Shown piece by piece: positions 34,961-47,246 of a stretch of 64,000 nucleotides of DNA; position 1 is the stretch's first letter; the number at the start of each line of letters is the position of its first letter. The DNA comes from Cheiracanthium punctorium (Eukaryota > Arthropoda > Arachnida > Araneae > Cheiracanthiidae). The position numbers and the translations under genes were made by a program. The stretch covers positions 364,904 to 428,903 of the forward strand of contig JAWZYV010000102.1 in the NCBI GenBank assembly GCA_038373885.1, in the 5' to 3' direction. The notes beneath the pieces are model-generated. The model saw nothing but the letters and a program-made list of their open reading frames with translations. It was not told the DNA's origin and ran no database searches.

Positions 34961-36720
34961 CACTTTACTCCGCAGCTCTGGTTGACCTGCTGCTATTGCG
35001 TTATCCTCCTCTATATACCGCCAAACTGAAAAAAAAATAATAAAAGAATTTTTACTTCGACATTCTTTTTTCGTGCTCCATTTAGAGTGAGTAACGTATT
35101 TTTTATGTGTTACTGACATTTACACCAGCATGTTCTTTACTGAAAAGAAATGCATGTTGCACTTGCAGCTGTTAAGCATAAACTTGCTAAAAAAAAATTC
35201 TGTGCATTAGGGGTCTATGTTATGGTAGTTGTTTGAAGTGTTTTTTAATATCGCTGTTCTACTTCAAGTAAAAGAAAATTAGAGCATTTTGATAAAACTT
35301 TTCATGTTGAGGGAAAGTTAATGTTTGTGTGACAGTGCTCTATATTTTGCAAATAAATTTAAATATAACATTGAAGTCTAGTGTACTTAAGATAGAGATG
35401 TGGGTGCATAGCTGTTCACAGCTCTTTTGCAAAAGCGTGCAAAATAATTCCTATAGAGCACGGCCAGTAATGCTTTAATGGTGTTTTTTTAATCTGAATT
35501 ATTCGTTAGCAAGAAATATGTATATGACTCAGTGTTTGAAGATATTTAGTAATCACTCTGCATTAGGTCTAATTATCTTTACTTTTCTTCTCTTCAAAGT
35601 ATAGCGAGAACTTTTTATTCTGAAAATTTATTTGATAATGATAACTCTATAAGTTTTCAGTTGAGGCAGCGCTATCACTTAATTCTGAAATAAATGCAGA
35701 ATGCCAATTATTTATTATTAATTCTAATTGTAATAACTCGTATATGTTAATAAACAATGAAACAAAGCTGCATAAATATTTTATTTAACATAAATTTAAT
35801 AATTTTGATGTGCAGTTTTGATTATGTTAGATTTCATGTATGGATGATTTTTTTTTTTTTAGATTTTATCTATCTTTTCCATACGCTGATTGAGACAAAA
35901 CTCTCTGATTGAATGTTTTACGAAGTAGAAAGAAAGCGCATAGTTTATTTTAAGATTTTACATGTGTTACTTGTATAATGTATATATATTTTCCATATGA
36001 AATGCTTTGTTATGAATTATATTCGCTAGATGGCAGCACTACGTAATTTTTTTGAAATTCTAATAAACTGAAAAATATGAGCTGAATGGTATTTTTGTTT
36101 TAGTTGCATACATTAAACTATTTTCTCTCGTAATTTCAATAATTTTATTTTTTGTAGAAAACCTTGCAATAAGTAAATAAATAAAGTAAAAATAAAACCA
36201 AAACCTAAAAATGTTTCAGATTTTACTTGTGCTAAAAAAGTACAGATTAAAAAAAAATGAATTTTATCGACTTAATGATTTTTGTTTTCCTCTCTGTCCG
36301 TGCTGTAACTGAAGCATAGATTGCTATTAATAATAGTAAATGAAATGAACTTAATTTACATTTGAGTACCATAGGTGCAGCATCAGATGAACACGGGGAA
36401 CACGTGCCCCCAAATTTTGTTTCAAAATCTTTTGATTTTAAACATTTGCTTTTGAATGTTTAAAATCAATTATAAAAATTTCATTCTTAATTTTAATACT
36501 CTCCCCCCTCCCTTCAAAAATAAAATTAAATTTTAAAAATCGGTGTCTCTTATAAGGAGTACACAAAAGAGTTTCAATTTACAGGCTATATCACAATTCC
36601 TTCTCTGGTTTTGAAGGGTTACAAAAAACATATATTATCAATACAGCAAAAAGTTGTCTTTATTGAAGAAAGAAATGTTACAAGTTTTATTTTACAAAAG
36701 TCCAATATGTGAACCTTTCG
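34961..36720. other. No supported gene
   Basis: AT-rich and unusually free of recognisable element ends. It holds one CTCF-like motif (36023-36036). Confidence 0.45.
36023..36036 (+). promoter_or_regulatory. CTCF-like motif
   Basis: TCGCTAGATGGCAG matches CCASYAGRKGGCRS at 12 of 14 positions, including all of YAGRKGGCRS. It has the same orientation as the motif at 34096. Confidence 0.35.
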
Positions 36721-36723
36721 TGA

Positions 36724-36815
36724 CAGCGACGGATTAATGCAATTTTGTCTGGGGTGGTGGTGGGGGGGCAGTTAGTTTGTCTGTGCGAGCGGTTAGTTTG
36801 CGAATTGACGTATAA
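36724..36815 (+). mobile_element. hAT-type end fragment
   Basis: CAGCGACGGATTAATGCAAT followed by a G-rich tract and GTTAGTTTGTCTG parallels, on the opposite strand, the remnant at 23170-23232 (CAGACTAACC, C tract, CTTGCAGTAATCCGCCACTG). It is the same family, one end only. Confidence 0.5.
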
Positions 36816-37162
36816 ATTCATGTTATGGAAGTAAAAGAGGATATTTTACAATTATTTCTTTTTTCTGAGTTTGGTATTTATAATTCTTCTACTGATTGCT
36901 TTATAAATACGGTAATACTGTGGTGGTAAAAAGAAATTATTGAATGCATTTTGCCATTTTTGATGCTAGTTCGCTCCCATTGTTGCAAAAACGATGGCTG
37001 AGATGGCTCGGTTGTGACCGAGACAGAAGGGGGATACTCTGCCTTAGCATGTTGACATCCATGTTTTTAGCCTATTAGCTCATGTGAATCACTCATAAAG
37101 TGCTATATGTAGAATTGAAATACATTTATAGGAAAATTTTCAAAATCTATACCTTAGGTGGT

Positions 37163-37390
37163 TGATTAAGGTAAACCTGCGCGAGGGGTATCTGCCTAAG
37201 GTGAGGGATGCCTTGGTAGGAGGACTTTCTAAGGGGTTCTAACACGTATTCACGTTACATCTGGAGAAAACCTACCAAAACTCCAGACCGTTAGATCGAC
37301 GACCGCGCGATGGGACCCGAATCCGGGACCTTCACACTTCGGCCGTCTACCATTTTCAGTGATATAACCACTGTGCCATGGTAAGGCCCT
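37163..37390 (-). mobile_element. SINE-1, full length
   Basis: On the minus strand the element starts near GCCTTACCATGGCACAGTGG (A-box region), with a B-box-like GGATTCGGGTCCC, then a body containing TTTTCTCCAGATGTAACGTG and AGGCATCCCTCACCTTAGGC. It is flanked by an exact 15-bp TSD, TATACCTTAGGTGGT, at 37148-37162 and 37391-37405. It is transcribed by pol III and moved by a LINE in trans, by family knowledge. Confidence 0.9.
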
Positions 37391-38135
37391 TATACCTTAG
37401 GTGGTATTTATCTTTATTGTTACTTATGGGGGTGGGGGAAGCGTAAGCGTCGAATATAAAATAATTTCTAATGGTTTTAATAAGTAGGAAAAATGCCAAA
37501 CGAAATGAGAAACAAATTATGAATTAAAGGCTTTTTATAGAAAATTGAATCATTGCGTAATGCCGTTGAAAACTTCCATTTCCAATTGAGAAAATTTCAA
37601 AAATGTTTGAGCCACTGTTGAAATAATGCATTCATCAAAAATCTTTTAGCTTTAAATAGTTTAATTATATTCTGTTGTTCATCATTTTCATAGAATTTCT
37701 TAAGTACGTAAGCAATTTAGCTAAATTTCTCAGTACTTGCTGTAATTTTTACACTTGTAACGAAAGTACCTTTTATTTTTTTGCCCGCATTTATTCCTCG
37801 ACAAAAAATTACTCCTTTCGTGCTATTAAGCTTTAGTGCTTAATTTCGGCTTTCGTTCCTTTATTAACTAATGCATGTAGAATTTAATTAAGCGTTGCTA
37901 AAAAAAAAGTCTGTAACTTTTTTCTCTCCCTAACCTTCGTTGTCGCAAAATCTACTTCATTTTCAATTTAAAGCACCGTTTCCTGTAAATTTTAGTTTCT
38001 TAAAAATATGATGCATCTACTCTGCTGCGACGTTAAAAGTGTTTAATTTTTAATGTTTATTTTATTCTGAAGTGTTTGTGTTTTTTTTGTGTTCGTGCGT
38101 GTGGGTTACATTTTTATTGTTTCTAACAAGGTTCA

Positions 38136-38351
38136 GGTCCCAGCATGGCCGAGTGGATAAGACACTCAAAATGGTAGACCACTCGGTTCTGGCCTGGCCT
38201 ACCGCGCAGCTGTCGATCTAACGACATGGAGATTTGGTCGGTTTTCTGCAGATGTAACGTGAATACGCGTTAGAACCCCTTGAAAAGTACTCCAGTTAAG
38301 GCACCCCTCATCCTTGTCAGATAGCCCATGCGTAGCTCTATCGTAACACAA
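38136..38351 (+). mobile_element. SINE-1, full length
   Basis: Head ATGGCCGAGTGGATAAGACA (A-box), body TCGGTTTTCTGCAGATGTAA and CGTGAATACGCGTTAGAACC, tail TAACACA. A 13-bp TSD, CTAACAAGGTTCA / CTAACAAAGTTCA (12 of 13), lies at 38123-38135 and 38352-38364. Confidence 0.9.
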
Positions 38352-39116
38352 CTAACAAAGTTCAAAAGTGTTTATATGGTTTCGGTTCGTATATCTGTCC
38401 ATCCCTGATACATATTTATTGTTTGCAGCCAACCTGAAAATTCTATATGATTTCGCTTTGTATGTCTGTCCTTCCGTCTATATCTCCGTCATTTTTCTAA
38501 TTATGCGGCAAAAAATGAAATTTATCTTAAGAAGAGAAATAGGGATGTAACGGATATCTGGCAAGTATCGGGTATCCGGCCTATCCAGCTGACTTTAGAA
38601 TATCCGAAATACCGTCGGATATCCGAATCATAACTACAACCGGGTATCCGGCTGTATACTACTAAAGCTATATCTATAATATTCATGGGACAGGATGAAA
38701 AATTATGCTTGAACATTCTTGTTAAAATGATACATAAGACAGATGGATATATTTTTTGATTGATGTCTTATCATGCAATCAAATTGATTTGCAATATCAG
38801 GTCTCTATCCTAGATTGAAATAGTGGGTGTGGCTGAAAATAACATTGGTAGGCACTATTTTTGAATAAAATCTATGGCTTTCAAAGAGCTTTAGACTTAA
38901 ATAATAGCAAAGGAAAACTATTGTTTAACTCATCGACTATAACAATAATTCATTGACAAAAAATGTAACCCGTTAATTGTAGTTTCAGGGCAACTAAAGG
39001 AAAGTAAACAGCAGCTATTTTAATCTTTTGAATTTATCTTGCATGTATTAGAGGCAAGTTGGGTGCGGAATTCTGAAGTGGGGTGGGTATGTACCTTGTA
39101 GGCGCACACCCCAGAC

Positions 39117-39297
39117 GGCACAGCAAACTTGCATCAAACTTGCAGCAAGCTTGATTTATCAAGTCAATAAACTTGAATTAAGCTTGAAAATTTCAAGCGT
39201 GGAAGCTTAATGCAAGCTTGAATCAAGTGTTCTAGTTTACACTTGCCCAGCTTGAAATTAAGCTTGACATAGTAAGCTTAATTTCAAGCTTAAAAAA
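39117..39297. repeat. AAGCTTGA-rich quasi-palindromic block
   Basis: CAAGCTTGAA / TTCAAGCTT motifs occur about a dozen times in both orientations in 180 bp, after a GACGGCACAGCAAACTTGC lead-in. It could fold into many alternative hairpins. Origin unknown. Confidence 0.7.
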
Positions 39298-39404
39298 ATT
39301 TCCTAAATACACAGGGCGCCCGTCGGCGAACTCGCCCCACATATTTTATTTTTCCACGCATTTTCCCCTCTACGCTGAAATTTCAAGTTATTTTAACATG
39401 TTAC

Positions 39405-39480
39405 CATCAAGCGTCCGCGATCGAACTCGGTATCTATGGGTTGCGAAGCCAGCGTCCTAACTACTCGGCCAGCCTGAGTT
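39405..39480 (-). mobile_element. tRNA-like SINE head (SINE-5)
   Basis: The minus strand reads CTGGCCGAGTAGTTAGGACG, an A-box, and GAGTTCGATCGCGGACG, a B-box (GGTTCGAnnCC-like), at tRNA spacing. The intervening GCTTCGCAACCC resembles an anticodon arm. No CCA or tRNA acceptor pairing was established, so I call a SINE head and not a tRNA gene. Confidence 0.55.
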
Positions 39481-40989
39481 GCGCTGACATGTCTAAAGTT
39501 TGATTTGACTGTTATGGTTATCACGCCGTTTTCCGGCGAGATCGATGAGTGGTCGATGTGTTGATCTGTTTCTTTTATTTTTCCATGGGATGAATCAAAA
39601 TTAAAACAATGTTATGTGTGATTTAGAGACTCTACTAATAGGGACAAAAGCATAATATAAACTTAAAAGCAACACACGTTTTAAAACTTTCAATATCGCG
39701 ACACTCATGTTGGGCAATACTGGTCAAAATCGAGACAAACGACTGATTTTGAAATCAATTTCGTAGTATAACTGTATTTTATTTTGAAGATTTTCCATTT
39801 TTGGAAATATATGGGGGGGGGGGGGGGAATAAGCAGTAAAACCATCGCGCCAGTTTCAACCAATCAAAAAGTAGTTTTTGTTCCAAATCATAAGTAAAAC
39901 CTTACTTTAGTTTCACCAGGAGTTTCAAATGCCATGCTTTTTGTGTTCATGATCAGTTCTAAGATGCGATGCGCATAGCCTGATTCATGACGCTTCATTA
40001 TAAAAAAATATGTTAATACTAGTGTGAGTTACTACAATATGGCTAATCTTAAATCGCCAATTTGGGATTATTTTAGAGTCAGTGAAACAGACATAAATAA
40101 AGCAATATGTCTATTGTTTTGAACATTTGTTCAGTAGTTTTTGAGCACATTTATAAATGTTACTCATACTTTAGAGCTGATTTCATGCTTCAAAGTGCTG
40201 CTTAGCGGACATTTTCTGAGCTTAAAAAAGAAAAAAAAACTTAAACACATCTTATGTAGTGTCCATGTGCAAATTTGGAGGTGATCTTCTCATCCTTTTA
40301 AGCTGTAGACTGCTGTTTATAGGGAAGTTTAATGAACAAGAACTGTGTAGTATTATTTGAAAAATATGCATTCATTATACACAGTTTCTCTCCTTTTAAT
40401 ACCAAAAATGATGTAATAATGTAATTTTACACTCTCTCCCCATCGAGTTTCTCAATATTTTGTATTTGCTCCAGAAATCGGATAATGAAAAAAGAAAAAA
40501 ACTCCGATTATTCCGTCTTCAAAATTTATAGTGGAAGGGAGAATTTTTTTTTTTTTATGAATTTGCCCTCCCACTTTTGTGCCATAACAGTTTCAGTACT
40601 GTGAAAGAATGCTCATATATTTTAGAAGCTAAACAAATTAAACATATCTATTTTTGTTTTTTAACTTGTAGTTTTTTTATTAAACAACTTTAATGCATAA
40701 CCTGAAAAATCCTGTTTTATAAATATTTAAAAGGGATTTACTTTTTATTTATCAATCTCTAAAAGTAATTTAACTTAAAATAAAACTAAAAATCACTTAA
40801 TGTAAATTAATATTAAATGAATAAAACAGAAAAAAGCATTACACCCATGTTTGGAAAAAATAACTCATCTATCAAAGGTATCTTATCAAAATACATATAT
40901 CATTCTTAAATAAATAAAAATGTAATAGATATCTTATTCTTAAATAAAAAAGTATGCATTTCTTTGTGAAAATAATCTACAATTACAGA

Positions 40990-41150
40990 CAGGGGGCGTA
41001 GCCAAGGGGTGGTTAGGGGGTCATAACTCCCCCATGACGAACTTTTCGCCATACAAAATGTATATTCTTCACTACATTATCACACACGTATACATATATG
41101 ATTGTAGTAGTCGTGACCCCCCCCCATGAAAAATGTCTGGCTACGCCCTG
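40990..41150. mobile_element. hAT MITE (CAGGGGCGTAGCCA ends), copy 1
   Basis: Ends CAGGGGGCGTAGCCAA and TGGCTACGCCCTG are inverted. The 8-bp TSD ATTACAGA / ATTACAGG (7 of 8) flanks it at 40982-40989 and 41151-41158. It shares ACAAAATGTATATTCTT and TCACACA with the copy at 56041-56223. Confidence 0.9.
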
Positions 41151-41459
41151 ATTACAGGTATTTTAATAAGTGTGTCATGGTTCAATTTATTTCCTTCTGC
41201 CAGCGCTGTATACATAAAAAGACTATTTTAACTGTTTACATTTTAAGTAACATTTTTTATGCACATATATGTAAAGATATTTAGTTTTTGTAAATTATAA
41301 GTCAATTACTAAAAAATACTTAAACGATGTGTTAAACATGTTTGCAATTTATTGTTCTGATGTCATCTTAAAAAAAATGAAAAACACACTGCATAACTAA
41401 ATACACGTTTAGTGCCGGTATCCGGCAAAATCAATATCCGTTACATCCCTAAAGAGAAA

Positions 41460-44400
41460 TCTAAAAAGTCACTCATAGTTTACATAATGAAAGTAAAACA
41501 TCAGCAGAGCTGAATTTTGAATGTCTGTTTGCATTTTTGCATTTGTATTTTGTTAGCATGTGAATGATGTAATGGAGATGTTAGACGCAATGCACATGTT
41601 AATGATACTAGTGGACTTATAATAAGTAAGGCATAGTTATTAATCAAGTAAATTATAAATAATGTACTCATGTAAAATCATAAATTACACCACTTTCATT
41701 ATTTACATGATCTTTGAGCCATCCATGTTTCAATGAGAGGAATATGGAGGACACTGGTTATAAATGAACGTGCGAATGATTAAACATTTCCCCGGCAAAT
41801 CACATACATCTACAAAGCTTTTCGGAGATTTATTTCACTTCTAAAAAGAACTTGGAATAAAACAGAAAACAAACGTCAGAAAAAAAAAACAATTATATTT
41901 ATAATGCATCTTTTATACAGGTTTTGCCTCGTTTTGAAATCAAATCTCCCAGAGAAAAAATTGTATGCTTCTTAACCATATGGACTACTGATAATTCTTG
42001 AGACAACATTAAATTTATTTTTTGAGTGTTTTATTTCATTTTGTTTTTTTGAAGTAATATTCTTTACACACGCGTATTGTTGAACGGTAGTTTAAAAAAA
42101 AACAAAAAACAACGAGAGTAAAAAATCATTTCTGTTTTTTAATGTGTAATCTTTATAATATGAAAATTATAGCTGTGGGAAAAGGTGTGGCATGTGGATG
42201 ACAATTCACTGAAATATTTAATTTTTAATGGAGAAAAAAATATGAATTTTTGGCATAGTAGAGAACTAGTATTATATTGCTAAAGAAGTGTAAAAACAAA
42301 AATACATGCAAAAGAGGTTTTTTAAATGTACTTAAAAATCACCTAATAATAATAATAATAATAATGAAATAAAAATAAATAGATAAATGAAATTTTCGCA
42401 TTTTTGTAAATTAATCCATATTTGTTAATTGCCCGCAATTTTTTTGACATATTAATATTTATTTTAATGAAACATTAACAGTACTTTTTGTACGCCTGTA
42501 TTACTTTCATCACGAAATAACGTTTAATATCCTAATGAAACTGGTGAGTCTAGCATTTATAGTTCTTTTGTAACATTTATACACATAAATTACAATACAG
42601 CAAGATCTGTGACCACTTGTTGTTTTAAATTGCGTTTTAGAGTCGCTTATCTCATTGTTCTTTAAGAAATGCAAGAAGAAAAGGAAGTCTAAAGGCAATG
42701 TCCTCAAAATAATATCTCTCTGTATAAGTATGTCTGCCGTTAATTGTACGACCATTCTTTCATCTGCGGTGAAACTGATGTATATGCACCATCATCCACC
42801 AACAGATGTTTTTCTGAAATGAAGTGGTTGTTTACTTTCAACATCTTCTTACAGACTGATCTGGGAAATCGGATATAACACAAGAATAAGTGTATGTGAT
42901 CTTGTTTTCAGTATATTTATTAATAACTACATAACACTGGCATTCCGAAGAAAACAAATATCGCTGCTTTCGTAGTCAAGATTTGTGGGTGAGTTGCGAA
43001 TTATATACGTTTTCCCCTCAAAATAATAATAAAAACTGTTTTGTGGGTTACAGTTTTTCAGTTTACATCGTTATAAAAATACTTAAAATAAAAATCCTTT
43101 AATAGGTGACTTTTTTGAGGAATAAAATTTCTATGAAAGAAAGTTCGTGACAAGGTGCAAACGATAAATTTCAACTTGCGTGTTTTTCGATTTCTCTCGG
43201 AAATTTTATGGCTTTTTCTATTTTATTTTTCGTTTTTGAAAAAACGATATCGATAATGGTACTAGTTGAGAAAAAGGGGCCAGTTGCAAATGTTTTAGGT
43301 TTAGCCTTAATGTAGAAGAATGAATTTAAAAAAATCATGATTTTCAATTTGGGATTACGGTCATAGTTATTGTTTATTTTTATCGCAACTTATGTCAACC
43401 TTGAATTCAGTTTCAGCCACAGTTATAGTCAGTATATTAACACACACGCAGCGCACACACATATAACTGAATTTTTCGAAGAATGAGTATTAGAATGGAG
43501 AATTGTGCTTAACAGTTTTTACAAGAATTTTAAAAGTTCGGTATTTTGCAAAAACATCTTTTTAAAAGTATTTTGCTGATGTTTGACTCCCATGGGAAAA
43601 ACAGAAGACATGTACTGATACGGATAATTTTTTTACCATCAATATCGAATATATTAGATTACTTTTGCTCACTATTAAAACACGTTTGTAAGCATTTTTT
43701 TTTTTCACATAAAAACAGATTTTGAACATTTGAAGAGGATTTGAACCTTTTTGGAGGGAAAAGATATTAATTAATCCGAATAAAATTTTTTACATATTAG
43801 TGACAACTTTTCCGCACTATTAGAATGTGATAGCAAGAAAAAAAGTTTTTTTTTTTAAATCATAAGACGTTTTCATTTTTTGATGATCACAACAAGGATA
43901 TTATTTTCACCCTTGCGTACTTTATTATCTTGAGTGATCCATCAGTTTATAATCCCCCTTAAAAAGAACTTCTCTGTTAGAAATACTGCGACGCCTTTTG
44001 TGTCTGCCTTGTGGCATTTGGAATTCGACCCCTGAACTTCACATTATCCTTTGCCGAACACAGAACGATATTTCTTTCAGAGGCACCTGTTGCTTCTTAA
44101 AACCTTCCACTGGAAACTTATACCGCATATAATAAAATATCGACCGAATAAAAAAAAACAAAACTGAAAAAGTTGACATTTGCTTGGCAATAATAATGTT
44201 GACAGTTAAAATACGGGCAGTTTTGCGAGTCAGTTTCTGGAAACAAAATTATTGCATGATTTTTCCAAGTTTTAAACTCGTTTCTAATGCACTAGTGACT
44301 GATCCAGAAAAGTTTGAAGAAAGGTGACATAAGTAGGACGAAGCATATTACCAGAGATGGGTGATTTAAAAAAAAAAGAAAAAAGGATTTTTATTTTAAA

Positions 44401-44778
44401 TCTTGAACACATGTTTAACCTGTTTGCTCCCGTTATTAGAAGGCGCTCCAGAAAAGACTCTCCTATGATCGATGCTGTGATGTAGAATAATTTAATATTC
44501 ATTGTCATCTGTTTACAGTTTCTTAAATTTAATTTATTTAAAATCAAACATTTTAACTTTTATTCCTGTTTACTTACTTAATCTGTTTCCCTACTCTTTT
44601 TCCTTACTTCGGCTTTCAAAATTTGTATTACGCTTTTTCCCGCATTCACTAACCTTTTATTGTATATTTATTTCCGCCTGGCCAACACCAACTGAGCTAA
44701 AAATAGATTTTCTTACGTCAGTTACTAACTTGTAACGTAACGGGTTTCTCATCCCCCATTGTCGGCTCTTATTTTGAA
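41460..44778. other. Long stretch without a feature
   Basis: AT-rich, with an (AAT)n run at 42345-42365. A CAGAGATGGGTGATTT motif near 44353 resembles a hAT end but has no partner. The frame 42510-42755 (-) is not recognised. Confidence 0.45.
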
Positions 44779-46229
44779 CTAGCTGAAGTGCCCGTCGTTG
44801 ACGGGTTAGTACTGAATGCAAATTTCCAAAAAGCAAGGACTTTCGTCAGCAATGTAGGAGTACACAGAATGGATGTAGTATGTTGCCAAAGTAAAGAAAG
44901 CGAAGTTATACTTTTTATGTATTGTTAAAATATTACAGGTTAGATAGTAACTAAGTAATATCATTTTATTCGCTTTAGTCGTAATTATGTGATGCGCGAA
45001 CGAATATTTACGCATATTGAAATAATTTTCGCAAAATTTCAAAATCTAATCAACATTTTTGAAAAATTGGAAGCCTAGAATTTAAGTTGAGTGACAACCT
45101 ATCATGTCATCCAATTTCGTATTATTCCTTGCAGTCTTTATTTCGTGATGCTGGAACAAAATTTCAGCATTTTAAAACGATTTTCACAAAATCTCAAAAT
45201 TTAATCAAAATATTTTAAAAATTCTCTCTCTCAACGCCTATAAATTAAGATTAGCAACTACCTATCATATCACCAAATTTCGTATCATTCGTATTAGTCG
45301 TTATTACGTGATGCTTGAAGAAATATAAACGTATTTTGAGAGAATTTTCACAAAATCTCAAAATCTAATAAAAATATTTTAAAAATTGGACACCTATAGT
45401 TTATGTTGAGCAACCATCTATCATGTGACCAAATTTCATATTATTCGCTTTAGTCATTATTACGTAATGCGTGAACAAAGATTCACTCAGTTTTAAACGA
45501 TTTTCGCAAAATCTCGAAATCTGATCGATTTTTTTTAATTAGATGCTTATAGTTTAAGGTGAGTGACCACCTATCATTTCACCAAATACCATTTTTTCAC
45601 CTTTACAGGAGTTAAGTGATGTGTGAACACAAATTTACGCAGTTTGAAACGATTTTCGCAAAATCTCAAAATCTAATGAAGATTTTTTAAAAATTCGACG
45701 TCAGTGTTTCAAGTTGAATTACCACCTATTATGATACCAAATTTCATTTCAATCGCTTCAGTCGTTTTTACGTGATGCTCGAATACGAATTTACGCAGTT
45801 TAAAACGATTATCTCAAAATCTAATCAAGATTTTTAATCGGCGCCTATGTTTTAAGTTGAGTGACCACCAATCATGATACCAAATTTCATTTCAGTTGCT
45901 TCAGTCGTTTATAGGTGATGCTCGAACACAAATTTACACAGTTTGAAACGATTTTCGGAAAATCTCAAAATCCAATCAAAATTTTTTAAATACTCGACGC
46001 TTATGTTTTAAGTTCAGTGACCACCTATCATGACACCCAATTTCATATCCTTCGCTTCAGTCGTTTTTACGTGATGCTTGAACAAAAAAAGCGTCACGGA
46101 CAGAATGACAGACAGACAAACTTTTTTTTGAGGGTCGCACCGGATCCAGGTGCTTGAAACGGGTAGAAATCGCAAAATTTTTTAATTCCAAGAAATGTAC
46201 AGACAAAAGTCTAATTTTATTTATATAGA
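44779..46229 (-). mobile_element. Non-autonomous Helitron (family C)
   Basis: Minus strand: the 5' end TCTATATAAATAAAATTAGA follows an A. The 3' end has a perfect 6-bp stem hairpin, CCCGTC-AAC-GACGGG, followed by CACTTCAGCTAG and then T. These are textbook Helitron ends. The 1451-bp interior is almost wholly a tandem array and has no Rep/helicase frame. Confidence 0.9.
45060..46080. repeat. Seven ~155-bp tandem units inside the Helitron
   Basis: The motif ACCTATCATG-acACCAAATTTC recurs at about 45098, 45261, 45416, 45570, 45724, 45868 and 46023. Each unit also has GTGATGCTTGAAC, TTTTCGCAAAATCTCAAAAT and a variable AT segment. Confidence 0.9.
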
Positions 46230-46738
46230 TAGATACTTTGTTTTGATGTCATGCAGCGGCTTTTTAAATTATCCAATCGCGGTTTGATTACTTTAACTTC
46301 ATCGGTCTAAATTTAGCGTAACTCTGTAAATGGCGTTGGTTATCTCGTCAAAGTGTATTTTCTCGTCAATGTCAAGTTCTGTGTTGGCATCCTTTTTTGA
46401 CTGACTCACCTCTATTCGACTGTTCTTATAACACAGTATTTTTATCGCTGGCCATCACCAGACTGTAATTTTTGATATTTTTATTTCAAATAGTATCTTT
46501 CAATAAATACCTTTAATGTATATCTTACACGTCTTCATCATTTATTGCAGCTGAAGTGAATAACTTAAAGAACTTGTGTTTTGCTCTTCACAACGCTAAT
46601 TAAGAATTTAATATATCCCAAGTAATTACTACTCCACAGATGTTGCTTCGCAGAATGGTTCTTTGAATGCTATGTTGGAACACAGCACTGCATTTTCACA
46701 ATCGTTCTCTGTCTGCCTCTTTCTCGTTTGACTGCTCC
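46230..46738. other. No supported feature
   Basis: AT-rich spacer between the Helitron and a hAT element. Nothing recognised. Confidence 0.45.
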
Positions 46739-46746
46739 TTACACAG

Positions 46747-47246
46747 AGATGAGACGGGCTCAGCCCGAGCCCGAACCGGGCTCTGTAATTCCCAATTGCG
46801 CTCGGGCTCGTGAAAAATTTATCATTTATTGAACATACTCCTATAAACAGATTTTAAAAAGTGATTCATGAGGAAAATAAAAGTACTTATAAAAAAAAAA
46901 TTAGCGGAACGTGCTCCTAGAAGGTGCGTGAAGCTCTTTGGGTATTTCAGAAAGCCGGCTTATATTGCTTATTTAGTCATCAGATCGGACATTATTTGAT
47001 AAACATGGATATAAAGAATTAGAAAGTGCATATAGAGTTTGCAACTATATTTGTCGTTAATTTGCACAAACAGCAAAATTTATTGTATTCTATCAATGAA
47101 GTAATTGATTTTTTTTTATCTTTAGCTGAAATTTTGGGCTCGGGCTCCGATTTAAATAATATTGCTCGGGCTCGAGCGGCTCGGATTAAAAGTTCTCGGT
47201 TTCGGGCGGTTTTGGACTTCAAAAAATGAGCCCGAACTCATCTCTA
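46747..47246. mobile_element. Non-autonomous hAT element (AGAGATGAG ends)
   Basis: The left end AGATGAGACGGGCTCAGCCC and the right end GAGCCCGAACTCATCTCTA are inverted, with GCTCGGGCTCG motifs inside both ends. Flanks TTACACAG and TTACACAT (7 of 8) are the likely TSD. Frames at 47019-47229 are GC-skew artefacts of the Arg/Ala-rich repeats. Confidence 0.85.

Larger units (their letters stand above)
38540..41451. mobile_element. 2.9-kb non-autonomous hAT element
   Basis: Ends TAGGGATGTAACGGATATC and GATATCCGTTACATCCCTA-type sequence are inverted, with subterminal GGGTATCCGGC / GCCGGTATCCGGC motifs on both sides. An exact 8-bp TSD, AAGAGAAA, lies at 38532-38539 and 41452-41459. No transposase frame remains in 2912 bp. 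It carries a SINE head, an AAGCTTGA-rich block and a smaller hAT MITE. Confidence 0.92.

Noticed and set aside
38136..38210. Possible tRNA gene (A-box and B-box-like motifs)
   Set aside because: No cloverleaf could be drawn; the body and TSD show a SINE. The same applies at 21848, 39405, 51265 and 62383.
47019..47229. Arg/Ala-rich frames on both strands
   Set aside because: They are translations of GCTCGGGCTCG-type subterminal repeats of a hAT element.
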